From contig WGBL01000302.1 in assembly GCA_015494375.1 (NCBI GenBank), forward strand, positions 1 to 6,157: 6,157 nucleotides of DNA, given 5' to 3'. The stretch comes from Hyphomicrobiales bacterium. Its GTDB lineage: Bacteria; Pseudomonadota; Alphaproteobacteria; Rhizobiales; S144-23. The notes below the pieces were generated by a model that worked only from the letters and a program-made list of their open reading frames with translations, was not told the DNA's origin and did no database searches. A program made the translations under genes and the position numbers. Positions 1-6,014 of this stretch are shown here, in pieces; position 1 is the first letter of the stretch; the number at the start of each line of letters is the position of its first letter.

Positions 1-1
1 G

Positions 2-340
2 GTGATGAATGGGCTTGAGCCCTCGCGGCTCTTCCTCACCGATGTCGAAATCCTGAGGCTCCACTACGCCAAGACACTGCGGCATTGGCGCGAGCGCTTC
101 ACGGCGCAGTGGGATCGGGCGGCGCAGATTCTCGATGAGCGCTTTTGCCGGATGTGGGAGTTCTATCTCGCGGGCGCGGAGGCGGCATTCCGTTTCGAGC
201 GGCTGGCGGTCTTCCAGCTTCAGATCGCCAAGCAAGTGGACACATTGCCCATCACCCGCACCTACATGATCGAGGAGGAGGAGCGGCTCAGGCGGCTTGA
301 GGTGGAGGCGCCCGAGCAACGCTTGCTGGCGGGAGAATAG
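2..340 (+). CDS. cfa: Cyclopropane-fatty-acyl-phospholipid synthase, C-terminal part (5' end outside window)
   Basis: This is the C-terminal 112 residues of an enzyme that adds a methylene group from S-adenosylmethionine across the double bond of unsaturated acyl chains in membrane phospholipids, acting at the inner face of the cytoplasmic membrane. The recognisable stretch is LTDVEILRLHYAKTLRHW, followed by the RERF, DERFCRMWEFYLAGAEAAFR and VFQLQIAK blocks typical of the Cfa C-terminus. Fragment residue Tyr22 aligns with the conserved tyrosine (Tyr317 in E. coli numbering) that helps hold the active-site bicarbonate. Full-length relatives have roughly 380-420 residues, so the methyltransferase core lies upstream. 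The GTG at position 2 is only an in-frame codon, not the true start. The frame ends with GAA TAG. No clear terminator follows directly; the nearest strong hairpin is about 210 bases downstream. The family call is secure. The exact subtype (Cfa or a Cfa-like paralogue) cannot be settled from the tail alone. Confidence 0.92.
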   Translation: MMNGLEPSRLFLTDVEILRLHYAKTLRHWRERFTAQWDRAAQILDERFCRMWEFYLAGAEAAFRFERLAVFQLQIAKQVDTLPITRTYMIEEEERLRRLEVEAPEQRLLAGE

Positions 341-349
341 GTGCATACG

Positions 350-415
350 CCTCTCGACCGCGTGCCCTTTCTGTTCGCGGGCCCTTTCTGTTCGCACACC
401 CTCTCGATTGCGTGC
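350..415. repeat. Nested short direct repeats downstream of cfa
   Basis: Two repeat pairs are interleaved here. A perfect 15-bp pair, GCCCTTTCTGTTCGC, lies at 364-378 and 381-395, separated by two bases. It is flanked by an imperfect outer pair, CCTCTCGANNGCGTGC, at 350-365 and 400-415 (14 of 16 bases identical). The outer copies are 50 bases apart, so the block looks like a local slippage or duplication product in non-coding DNA. No protein or RNA function is evident. Confidence 0.7.
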
Positions 416-547
416 ACATCTAAGCAGCGCGCCCATCTCGCGTGCGCGCCAAGGCTCGCCAGGCCATCAAGCGCGCCTGCTGCTTCTCCAGCCACCCGAT
501 GGCTGCCGAGGAGCTGCGGTTTGCCGCTTGCCCGTCACATACGCAAA

Positions 548-575
548 CACCCTTCCCCGGCGGCGGGGAAGGGTG
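548..575 (-). terminator. Perfect 11-bp-stem hairpin, REP-like palindrome or terminator between convergent genes
   Basis: CACCCTTCCCC at 548-558 is perfectly complementary to GGGGAAGGGTG at 565-575, leaving a six-base GGCGGC loop. It lies between the plus-strand cfa stop and the minus-strand small ORF. A short TTT run follows the stem only when read on the minus strand, so intrinsic termination fits the minus-strand transcript better. Palindromes of the CCCTTCCCC type are also commonly scattered between genes in GC-rich Alphaproteobacteria, so this could equally be a dispersed repeat. The structure is certain; its role is inferred. Confidence 0.5.
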
Positions 576-637
576 CGGCGGCAGTCGATGGGGAGGAGAG
601 CTCTCGGAGATCGGTTGGTTTCAAGCGTTCGGTCGGC

Positions 638-902
638 TCAAGAGTTATGCGCAGGAGTCGCAACCAGAAGGCTCGGCCGCGCTGACGTGGCGCTTTGGAC
701 GGCAAGCGAGAAGCCGAAGAGAATGCACGCCAACACGAGTGCGCTCGTAGCCAGCCCCTTGTAGACGCGATCGCTCGTCGTTACGCATCGCGTCCAGCCC
801 CGCATCCAGCTCGCTGTAGAGCCTGCTCCGGCGCCACTTTCCCTGGCCGCTGCAGAATCCGTTTTCCAGCCCGCTTTCATCGTTAATCCATTCCGCACGC
901 AT
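638..902 (-). pseudogene. Small single-helix membrane protein ORF, apparently split by a +1 frameshift
   Basis: I do not recognise a family. On the minus strand the first half reads best in the frame starting at the ATG at 902 (MRAEWINDESGLENGF, then LYSELDAGLDAMRNDER). The second half reads best in the frame that is one base further on (RVYKGLATSALVLACILFGF, SLAVQSA), ending at TGA 638-640. Joined near 764-776 they give a protein of about 87 residues: a polar N-terminus, one hydrophobic helix (LATSALVLACILFGFSLAV) and a short tail. By hand count, GC at codon third positions is 33/43 in the first frame before the switch against 24/40 in the other. After the switch it is 31/43 in the second frame against 22/40 in the first. 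Both frames stay open across the join, so there is no stop-codon proof. It may be a decayed gene, a sequencing error or a chance reading. An alternative start is the ATG at 914; neither start has a good ribosome binding site. Confidence 0.38.
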
Positions 903-923
903 CCTAGTGATCATGTTAGGAAA

Positions 924-952
924 GTTGTAACACAGAAAAATCTTAATGTCAT
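924..952 (-). promoter_or_regulatory. Candidate sigma-70-type promoter for the small split ORF
   Basis: Read on the minus strand, ATGACA (947-952, five of six bases to TTGACA) is followed after exactly 17 bases by TACAAC (924-929, four of six to TATAAT), with an upstream TGT giving an extended -10. The predicted start point near 916-917 falls two or three bases before the ATG at 914, so a transcript from here would be nearly leaderless. The stretch is AT-rich compared with its surroundings. This is a consensus match only. Confidence 0.35.
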
Positions 953-1004
953 TTGCCAAGGACTTTTAACAATAATGATTTCTTTACATCTGGCTTCCGA
1001 GGCC

Positions 1005-1029
1005 CCAAGAACATTAGGGCATGTCTTGG
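1005..1029 (-). terminator. Imperfect hairpin downstream of the DUF3754 gene
   Basis: CCAAGA (1005-1010) pairs with TCTTGG (1024-1029), and CAT (1012-1014) pairs with ATG (1021-1023), with one bulged A and a six-base loop. It lies about 130 bases beyond the stop of the minus-strand DUF3754 gene and could mark the end of its transcript. There is no T run after it, so it is a weak intrinsic-terminator candidate. Confidence 0.25.
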
Positions 1030-1157
1030 CCGGGCTTTTGCCATTCGCTCGCCCACGGTTCCAGCGGGACTTCGGCAAAGGCAATGCAGCCACGAACCGT
1101 CTCGGCCGACACCGCTCTCCCCGAGCGCCGCTTGCGCGGCAGAGCCAAAGCCAGCCC

Positions 1158-2600
1158 TCAGGGCGTCGCAGAGGCGCCGTCAAGCTTTTCCGTTGGCCCG
1201 CAAAGATCATCGGTGTTGAGATACTCGTCCCACTTGGAATCGATATAGCGGCTCGCCTCGGCTGGAGGCATCATGGAGAGCCGACCCTCCGCATCCTTGC
1301 GAATGAGCCCTTCCGCCTCGAGCCGCGAGAGGGCGTCATAGAGGTCGAACGCGACCTGGACGCCGAACTCCTCCTCGAGGTAGCGCTCGATCGCGCGGCC
1401 GCCCTCGGGCAGCTCCTCTTCGAGCAGCGGCTCCTTGGCGAGGAGCGCATAAAGGAGCATCTCCTCTTTGATGTCTTCTTCCTCGCCCCTGTCGGAAAGC
1501 AATGTGAGCACGCCGCGATTGTCGGCGAGATTGTGGAAATAGAGGTTTTGCGCCAGCACCATCATGTATTGGTTGCGCTGGTTGAAGAACTTCATGACCT
1601 GCCGGAACACCACACCGACGAGCCCGAGCAGTGCCACGGCCGCCTTGAGCGGGTTTGCGGCGGCCAGAATCTTGGTGGCGGTGGTGGCAACGCTCGCCAG
1701 GGTGCCGCCACCGGCGGTGAGCGCCAGCTTGATCTTGTCGAAGGGGCGAAACTGCACCTTGGTGTTGGGAAAGAGCATCTGGATGTCGGCGCGCGGAATG
1801 CGCTTGAAGAGCTTGAGATAGATATAGTCGCTCGAGACATCGTCGGGCAGCATGCGACGATAACGCTTGAGCAACTTGGCAGCCTTTTTCTCGTTGCATC
1901 CCTCGCGCTGCATAATCTCCTTGATCCGCACCTCGGCGGGCTTGAGTTTGAGCAGCAGGAAGAGGCGCTGGAAAACCGGCACCTCGCTCTCCTTCCAGCC
2001 GAGATAGAGCTTTTTCCAGTCGCGCTTGCGCAAGGTCTTGGTGGCGGCCCCGCGATAATAGAGCATCGCCTCCTCGAACTCGGTCAGATCGACCTCGAGA
2101 TCGAGACCATAGGCCGAGTCCTCGCTAAAGATATCGTCGAGCATCTCTTTGGTGATGCGCTTGTAGTTGGCCCGCTCCAAGAGGCAACGCAAGAGCTCGA
2201 CAAGGCGCCGACGCTTGTCCGCGCATTCCTCGGGGCTGTAGCTGTTGGCGCGCACGGTATCGCGGTCGGGGCTGAACGGCAGATAGGCCTCCTTGAGGCG
2301 CAAGAGGCGCTCAGTGTAGGAGAGATGGCGCCAATGGGCGAGAACGCGGAAAAAACGCCGCACACTTTCAGCCTCGCCATTGGGCCAGGCCCGCTCCTCG
2401 GTGAGCCGCTGCATGAGAGCGAAACGCGAGACCGGGATGAAATGCTCGCGCTCGCCGCTCTTCACAACCGCCGAGCGGGAGGGCGCAGCATCGGCGGCGC
2501 GCACCTGATCCTCGGCACGCGCTGCGCCCACGGCATTCTCGCGCTCGGCCGGCCCCACGGCCGCCGCCCTATCGGCCGTCGCCGCATGAGTGCTCATCAT
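1158..2600 (-). CDS. DUF3754 / TMEM143-family protein, probably membrane-associated
   Basis: Function is unknown. The family includes human TMEM143, a mitochondrial protein, and many bacterial proteins. The 480-residue product has a low-complexity Ala/Arg/Glu-rich N-terminus (about 1-50). The DUF3754 region (about 145-360) contains YRGAATKT near 182-189 and the hallmark FKRIPRADIQMLFPNTKV near 265-282. A Gly/Ala-rich hydrophobic stretch at about 291-335 (LALTAGGGTLASVATTATKI, then VALLGLVGVVF) could form one or two membrane passes. The C-terminus (about 421-460: LYDALSRLEAEGLIRKDAEG) resembles a winged-helix fold. I chose the ATG at 2600 because GGGAGGG ends seven bases before it. An ATG at 2657 would add 19 residues but has no such site; the ATG at 2597 is also possible. 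The gene lies downstream, on the same strand, of the exported coiled-coil gene. Long open frames on the opposite strand are shadows. The family call is firm; role and topology are inferred. Confidence 0.9.
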   Translation of the reverse strand: MMSTHAATADRAAAVGPAERENAVGAARAEDQVRAADAAPSRSAVVKSGEREHFIPVSRFALMQRLTEERAWPNGEAESVRRFFRVLAHWRHLSYTERLLRLKEAYLPFSPDRDTVRANSYSPEECADKRRRLVELLRCLLERANYKRITKEMLDDIFSEDSAYGLDLEVDLTEFEEAMLYYRGAATKTLRKRDWKKLYLGWKESEVPVFQRLFLLLKLKPAEVRIKEIMQREGCNEKKAAKLLKRYRRMLPDDVSSDYIYLKLFKRIPRADIQMLFPNTKVQFRPFDKIKLALTAGGGTLASVATTATKILAAANPLKAAVALLGLVGVVFRQVMKFFNQRNQYMMVLAQNLYFHNLADNRGVLTLLSDRGEEEDIKEEMLLYALLAKEPLLEEELPEGGRAIERYLEEEFGVQVAFDLYDALSRLEAEGLIRKDAEGRLSMMPPAEASRYIDSKWDEYLNTDDLCGPTEKLDGASATP

Positions 2601-2700
2601 GGCTTCACCCTCCCTTGCCTTTATCGGTCGTGGCCATCCTGCCCCCCCCTCTCGCATGGCCGCCTAAAGCCTGCGGGCATCACTCGTGCCATCTGCCCGC

Positions 2701-2715
2701 GCCAATACAGTTGGC
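2701..2715. promoter_or_regulatory. 15-bp palindrome GCCAA-N5-TTGGC, possible operator
   Basis: GCCAA (2701-2705) and TTGGC (2711-2715) form a perfect inverted repeat with a five-base centre. It lies about 100 bases upstream of the DUF3754 start on its coding strand, a plausible place for a regulator site. A chance palindrome of this size is quite possible in GC-rich DNA, and no regulator family is identified. Confidence 0.25.
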
Positions 2716-2996
2716 ACCCACCGCCTCATGCCCCCCACTGTGGGCCAGGGGGCCAGGCGATCGACCGGGCGGCGCACTGCGCACCTGGTCGCCGCGTGCT
2801 TCTTGTTGGCTGATTTTCAAACCATTTAGCCTGTTTCGGCGCCATTCGGAAGTGGGCCGCGGTGGCCAAACCTCAACAACACTCTTCTGCTTTGTGTTGG
2901 CGATTGGTCCTCAAAGGCCAAGCACCGACAAACAGCTTCCGCATTGCACCAACGGGTCAGCAGACGCGGCAGTTCAGCAAGCAGTGCTCAAGCCCG

Positions 2997-3024
2997 AATT
3001 GTCGCCAACCAATTGTCGGCAATC
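2997..3024. repeat. 14-bp imperfect tandem repeat, two copies
   Basis: AATTGTCGCCAACC at 2997-3010 is followed directly by AATTGTCGGCAATC at 3011-3024, with 11 of 14 bases identical. It lies in the gap between the DUF3754 gene and the exported coiled-coil gene. Two adjacent half-matching sites could be a direct-repeat protein-binding site, but the role is unknown. Confidence 0.45.
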
Positions 3025-3081
3025 AACTAACACATGAGCAGCCGAGCAGCTCGTCGGAAAGCGCCGCAATCAATGGCAGGC

Positions 3082-3117
3082 GCCGCGCCCAGCGGCAAGC
3101 GCTTGCCCCGCCGCGGC
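3082..3117 (-). terminator. Nested hairpin just after the exported coiled-coil gene
   Basis: A perfect 14-bp palindrome, GGCAAGCGCTTGCC (3094-3107), is enclosed by GCCGCG (3082-3087) and CGCGGC (3112-3117), giving a two-part stem with an internal loop. It starts about 28 bases beyond the stop codon of the minus-strand gene, the usual position for a transcript-end hairpin. There is no T run on the minus strand, so it may act with Rho, protect the 3' end, or be unrelated to termination. Confidence 0.38.
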
Positions 3118-3145
3118 TGCAGGCATTCATCTCGTCGCCACGCGC

Positions 3146-4447
3146 TCAGCTCGTCGGCAGGTCGAGCCTGCGCGTCAGGTTCTCGAACTCGCGGCGCAAT
3201 TCCTGGTCCTTGAAAATCTGATCGAACCCCGGCGCCTCGAGCTTTTGCAGGGCCTCGAATGACGAGGCGGCATCGCGAATGAGGGCGCGCAACTGAAAGC
3301 TCGCCTCGACGGTCTCATAGGTGTTGTCGGCGATCCTGAGATCGCGCACCGCCTTGAGCCGCGCCCGCGCCAGCTGGTCGCGCTGCTGCAAGAGATACGA
3401 GCGATAATAGGCCGCCACCCGCAACGCAAATTGCGGGGACTTGAGGTTGGCCTCGAGCGCGCGCCGCTGATCGGGCCGGTTTTTGCCCTTGAGCAGACGC
3501 CGCGTCTCACGACGGGTGCGGCGGATGTCGCGCTCGATCGCCGCAAGGCGCGGGATATATTGCCTGTCGATCTTACCAATAAGCTGGTCCTGGGCGTGCA
3601 CCAGCATGGCAAAGAGCGCCGCATGCATGGCGAAATACTTGCGCGCCGCCGCCGCGTTGTCGCCGCTCGCCTTCACCATCTTGGCAAGCTGCGCATCGAT
3701 CACTTTCGCCGCGTTAAACGTTGCGATCAGCTTGACAAGATCATCGGACAGAACACTGTCGAGCAGAAGATCGACCTCTTCGCGCGACATCTCGAGCCCC
3801 GACCTGGCAAGCGCCGCATGAATGTCGGCCTTGGCCTTGGCGATCTCGTTTCGGTTCTCATCGATGCGCTTTTCGAGATCGGCGATCTCCTCGCCAAGGC
3901 TCGCGACCGTATCGTTAAGAATTCCCGGCAGGAGGGCATCCGTGGGGGCCGTCAACTGGCGCTCGCGCAGCTTGATAATTTGCGCCTTGAGGTCGTGTAT
4001 GGCCTTGCGGCGCGCAGCGAGCGTCTTCTGCATCTCGACGATGGGCACATCGGTCACGATGGCAAGCGCGGCGTCGAGCAATTCGCGGATGCGCTTTTCC
4101 CGATCCTCCTTGGTCTCGGTCCAAACCGGCGGGATCAGGAACTCGTCTTTTGAGGGCAGGCGACGCGCATCGGCGCGGTTCTTGGCCGCCTCCTCGAGGA
4201 TGTCGTCGATCGCCCGCAACAGCTTGGCCGACTGCTCATAGAGCGGATCGCCCGCACGCGGATCCTTCTCGCCCTCGCCAATCTCCGCATCGGCCCGACC
4301 CCTCGCCTCAACCCGTGTGCCCGCGGCCCTGTCGCTGTCGCTCGCCGCCTGGACCGGCGAGCCCCAGTGCGCCACGACACCCCAAGCCACACCGGCGCCC
4401 AAAACCAAAGCCGCCAGCGGCCGACAAATCCCTCTTTGTGCAACCAT
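3146..4447 (-). CDS. Exported coiled-coil-rich protein of unknown function
   Basis: I do not recognise a named family. The 433-residue product opens with a signal peptide or signal anchor: basic residues in MVAQRGICRP, a hydrophobic core (LAALVLGAGVAWGVVA, about 11-26) and a Val-Gln-Ala cleavage-like site near residues 34/35, so it probably acts in the periplasm or is anchored facing it. A charged linker (about 38-66) follows. Helical heptad-like segments then lie at about 137-164 (ending IIKLRERQ) and 181-213 (LGEEIADLEKRIDENRNEIA), with more helices to the C-terminus, including a conserved-looking IADNTYETVEASFQLRAL near 372-389. There is no catalytic motif. I chose the ATG at 4447 because GGAGG lies six bases upstream; the ATG at 4489 lacks a site and would bury the signal peptide. 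It is divergent from ivd and upstream of the DUF3754 gene. The coiled coils recall periplasmic domains of mechanosensitive channels or scaffold proteins, but that is only resemblance. Confidence 0.85.
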   Translation of the reverse strand: MVAQRGICRPLAALVLGAGVAWGVVAHWGSPVQAASDSDRAAGTRVEARGRADAEIGEGEKDPRAGDPLYEQSAKLLRAIDDILEEAAKNRADARRLPSKDEFLIPPVWTETKEDREKRIRELLDAALAIVTDVPIVEMQKTLAARRKAIHDLKAQIIKLRERQLTAPTDALLPGILNDTVASLGEEIADLEKRIDENRNEIAKAKADIHAALARSGLEMSREEVDLLLDSVLSDDLVKLIATFNAAKVIDAQLAKMVKASGDNAAAARKYFAMHAALFAMLVHAQDQLIGKIDRQYIPRLAAIERDIRRTRRETRRLLKGKNRPDQRRALEANLKSPQFALRVAAYYRSYLLQQRDQLARARLKAVRDLRIADNTYETVEASFQLRALIRDAASSFEALQKLEAPGFDQIFKDQELRREFENLTRRLDLPTS

Positions 4448-4654
4448 GAAGCACCTCCGAACCTCTAAGTAGCTATTCTTTTTGGTCATTCAATGGTTTT
4501 CGGCACCCAAAAGGTGGAAAGTGGCGACCTATTGCAACCATCGTTGTTCGCCTGTGGGCTGGCGCAAAGGGCCAAATCGCGCCATGGTGAGCGGTGATGG
4601 CCCTGCCAACCGTGGTGTTTGGCGCCACGGGGTTGGGCTGGATGCATTGTTATG

Positions 4655-4674
4655 CTCATTTTGCGAATAATGAG
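4655..4674. promoter_or_regulatory. Palindrome CTCATT-N8-AATGAG upstream of ivd, possible operator
   Basis: CTCATT (4655-4660) and AATGAG (4669-4674) are perfect inverted repeats separated by eight bases, inside the short AT-rich part of the 283-bp divergent intergenic region. An AATAAT sequence (4666-4671, five of six to TATAAT) overlaps the right arm, but no good -35 element sits at the right distance. The position, about 57-76 bases before the ivd start, suits a regulator of leucine-degradation genes. It does not resemble the LiuR-type site I recall, so the regulator is unknown. Confidence 0.35.
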
Positions 4675-4730
4675 GAGGCAGGCATTGCAGCGAGCAAGCA
4701 TCGCATTGTGAACACCGGAGTTCAGCCACC

Positions 4731-5903
4731 ATGACCGCCAATCAACTGTCAGGCCTCGATTTCGGGCTGGGCGAGACGGCCGAACTGCTGCGCGAGAGCG
4801 TCCGCGCCTTTGCCGCCGACGAGATCGCGCCACTTGCCGCCGAGATCGACCGCACCAACACCTTCCCCCGGGCGCTCTGGCCCAAGATGGGGGCACTGGG
4901 GCTCCATGGCATTACCGTTGAAGAGGATTTTGGCGGGGCGGGGCTCGGCTATCTCGAGCATTGTGTGGCCATGGAGGAGGTGAGCCGCGCCTCGGCTGCG
5001 GTGGGGCTGTCTTACGGCGCCCATTCCAATCTTTGTGTCAACCAGATCCGCCGCAACGGCTCAGAAGCGCAAAAGCGTCGCTATTTGCCGAAGCTCATCT
5101 CGGGCGAGCATGTGGGGGCGCTCGCCATGTCGGAGCCCGGCGCCGGCTCTGATGTCGTCTCAATGAAGTTGCGGGCCGAAAAGCGGGGCGATCGCTACAT
5201 TCTCAACGGCACCAAGATGTGGATCACCAACGGCCCCGAGGCCGACGTGCTCGTGCTCTATGCCAAGACGGACCCGGATGCGGGCCCGCGCGGCATCACC
5301 GCCTTCCTTGTTGAGAAGGGCTTTGCGGGCTTCTCCACGGCGCAGAAGCTCGACAAGCTCGGCATGCGCGGCTCGGACACGTGTGAACTCGTCTTCGAGG
5401 ATTGCGAGGTGCCGGTCGAGAACGTGCTCGGGCGCGAGGGCGAGGGGGTGCGGGTGCTCATGTCCGGGCTCGACTATGAGCGCATCGTGCTCGCGGCCGG
5501 GCCGCTCGGCATCATGCAGGCCTGCATGGATGTGGTGATCCCCTACGTGCACGAGCGCCATCAGTTCGGCCGGCCCATTGGCACCTTTCAGCTCATGCAG
5601 GGCAAGCTCGCCGACATGTACACCACCATGAATGCCGCGCGCGCCTATGTCTATGCGGTTGCCCGCGCCGCCGACCGCGGCCAGACCACCCGCAAGGACG
5701 CCGCAGGTGCCATCCTCTTTGCCGCCGAGAAGGCGACATGGATGGCGCTCGAGGCAATCCAGGCCCTCGGCGGCAATGGCTATATCAACGACTATCCCAC
5801 GGGCCGCCTCTTGCGCGATGCCAAGCTCTACGAGATCGGCGCTGGCACGAGCGAGATTCGCCGCATGCTTATCGGCCGAGAGCTCTTCGAGGAGACGGCG
5901 TGA
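4731..5903 (+). CDS. ivd: Isovaleryl-CoA dehydrogenase (acyl-CoA dehydrogenase family)
   Basis: This is a cytosolic FAD enzyme that oxidises isovaleryl-CoA to 3-methylcrotonyl-CoA in leucine degradation, passing electrons to electron-transfer flavoprotein. Its 390 residues match the full family length. Acyl-CoA dehydrogenase signature 1 is AMSEPGAGSD (132-141), the flavin-contacting MWITNG is at 163-168, and signature 2 (QALGGNGYINDYPTGRLLRD) is at 344-363. The catalytic base is predicted to be Glu250 in GLDYERIVLAAGPLG, as in the isovaleryl branch. The C-terminal position that carries the catalytic Glu in short- and medium-chain enzymes is Ala371 in YEIGAGTSEIRR, with Gly370 beside it, as expected for a pocket for branched substrates. 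The start ATG follows GGAG by ten bases. The usual leucine-pathway partners (methylcrotonyl-CoA carboxylase subunits, enoyl-CoA hydratase) are not in the window. The next frame follows after 111 bases of AT-rich DNA. A related branched-chain acyl-CoA dehydrogenase is the only real alternative. Confidence 0.94.
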   Translation: MTANQLSGLDFGLGETAELLRESVRAFAADEIAPLAAEIDRTNTFPRALWPKMGALGLHGITVEEDFGGAGLGYLEHCVAMEEVSRASAAVGLSYGAHSNLCVNQIRRNGSEAQKRRYLPKLISGEHVGALAMSEPGAGSDVVSMKLRAEKRGDRYILNGTKMWITNGPEADVLVLYAKTDPDAGPRGITAFLVEKGFAGFSTAQKLDKLGMRGSDTCELVFEDCEVPVENVLGREGEGVRVLMSGLDYERIVLAAGPLGIMQACMDVVIPYVHERHQFGRPIGTFQLMQGKLADMYTTMNAARAYVYAVARAADRGQTTRKDAAGAILFAAEKATWMALEAIQALGGNGYINDYPTGRLLRDAKLYEIGAGTSEIRRMLIGRELFEETA

Positions 5904-5946
5904 GGATCAGGTTTGGCCAACTGAGCGCAATCTGATTATTCGCAGG

Positions 5947-5981
5947 ATAATTGACAGTTTTTCGCAAATCTGTCAGATTAT
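5947..5981. promoter_or_regulatory. AT-rich inverted repeat and promoter-like region upstream of the right-edge ORF
   Basis: ATAATTGACAG (5947-5957) and CTGTCAGATTAT (5970-5981) form an inverted repeat broken only by one extra base, around a 12-base centre. A consensus TTGACA lies inside the left arm (5951-5956) and TATAAA straddles the right end (5979-5984). They are 22 bases apart, too far for an ordinary sigma-70 pair, while the hexamer at 17 bases (CAGATT) is poor. A third TTGTCA occurs at 5989-5994. The position, 40-70 bases before the next start, fits an operator overlapping a promoter. A weak terminator-like stem after ivd is the alternative. Confidence 0.45.
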
Positions 5982-6014
5982 AAAAAGATTGTCATGTTAT
6001 GAGGTAAAGCGCCA

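Larger units (their letters stand above)
2601..3145. other. 545-bp gene-free gap between the two minus-strand genes
   Basis: I find no convincing coding frame here. The open frames on the plus strand have Ser/Pro/Arg/Gln-rich shadow composition, and two of them run into a flanking gene. The gap should contain the promoter and 5' leader of the DUF3754 gene, but no convincing -35/-10 pair stands out. It holds a small palindrome at 2701-2715, a GC hairpin cluster around 2731-2755, a 14-bp imperfect tandem repeat at 2997-3024 and a nested hairpin at 3082-3117. The DUF3754 ribosome binding site (GGGAGGG, minus strand) lies at its left edge. The length argues against tight operon coupling of the two flanking genes. 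Confidence 0.6.

Noticed and set aside
297..764. Overlapping plus-strand frames after cfa
   Set aside because: They are Arg/Ser/Pro-rich, begin inside cfa or in repeat DNA, and cross the hairpin. They look like random open frames in GC-rich DNA.
911..1210. 99-codon minus-strand frame between the small split ORF and the DUF3754 gene
   Set aside because: It starts inside the end of the DUF3754 gene in another frame and has a low-complexity Arg/Pro/Ala composition with no supporting signal.
2711..2726. TTGGCACCC as a possible sigma-54 promoter element
   Set aside because: The TGGCAC half is present, but the required TTGC-type element at the correct spacing is missing.
975..2813. 612-codon open frame on the plus strand
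   Set aside because: It lies opposite the DUF3754 gene, which has clear family motifs and a good ribosome site. The long antisense frame is a by-product of GC-biased codons, and its His/Glu/Leu-rich translation has no recognisable domain.
2862..3221. Plus-strand frame in the gap between the two minus-strand genes
   Set aside because: The translation is Ser/Gln/Arg-rich with no hydrophobic core or motif. It overlaps the 3' end of the real minus-strand gene and has no convincing ribosome site.
3431..4153. 240-codon open frame on the plus strand
   Set aside because: It is antisense to the exported coiled-coil gene. Its composition is typical of a mirror frame and it has no ribosome site.
5160..5561. 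133-codon minus-strand frame inside ivd
   Set aside because: It is antisense to conserved acyl-CoA dehydrogenase motifs, and its His/Arg/Glu-rich translation is the usual mirror of GC-biased codons.
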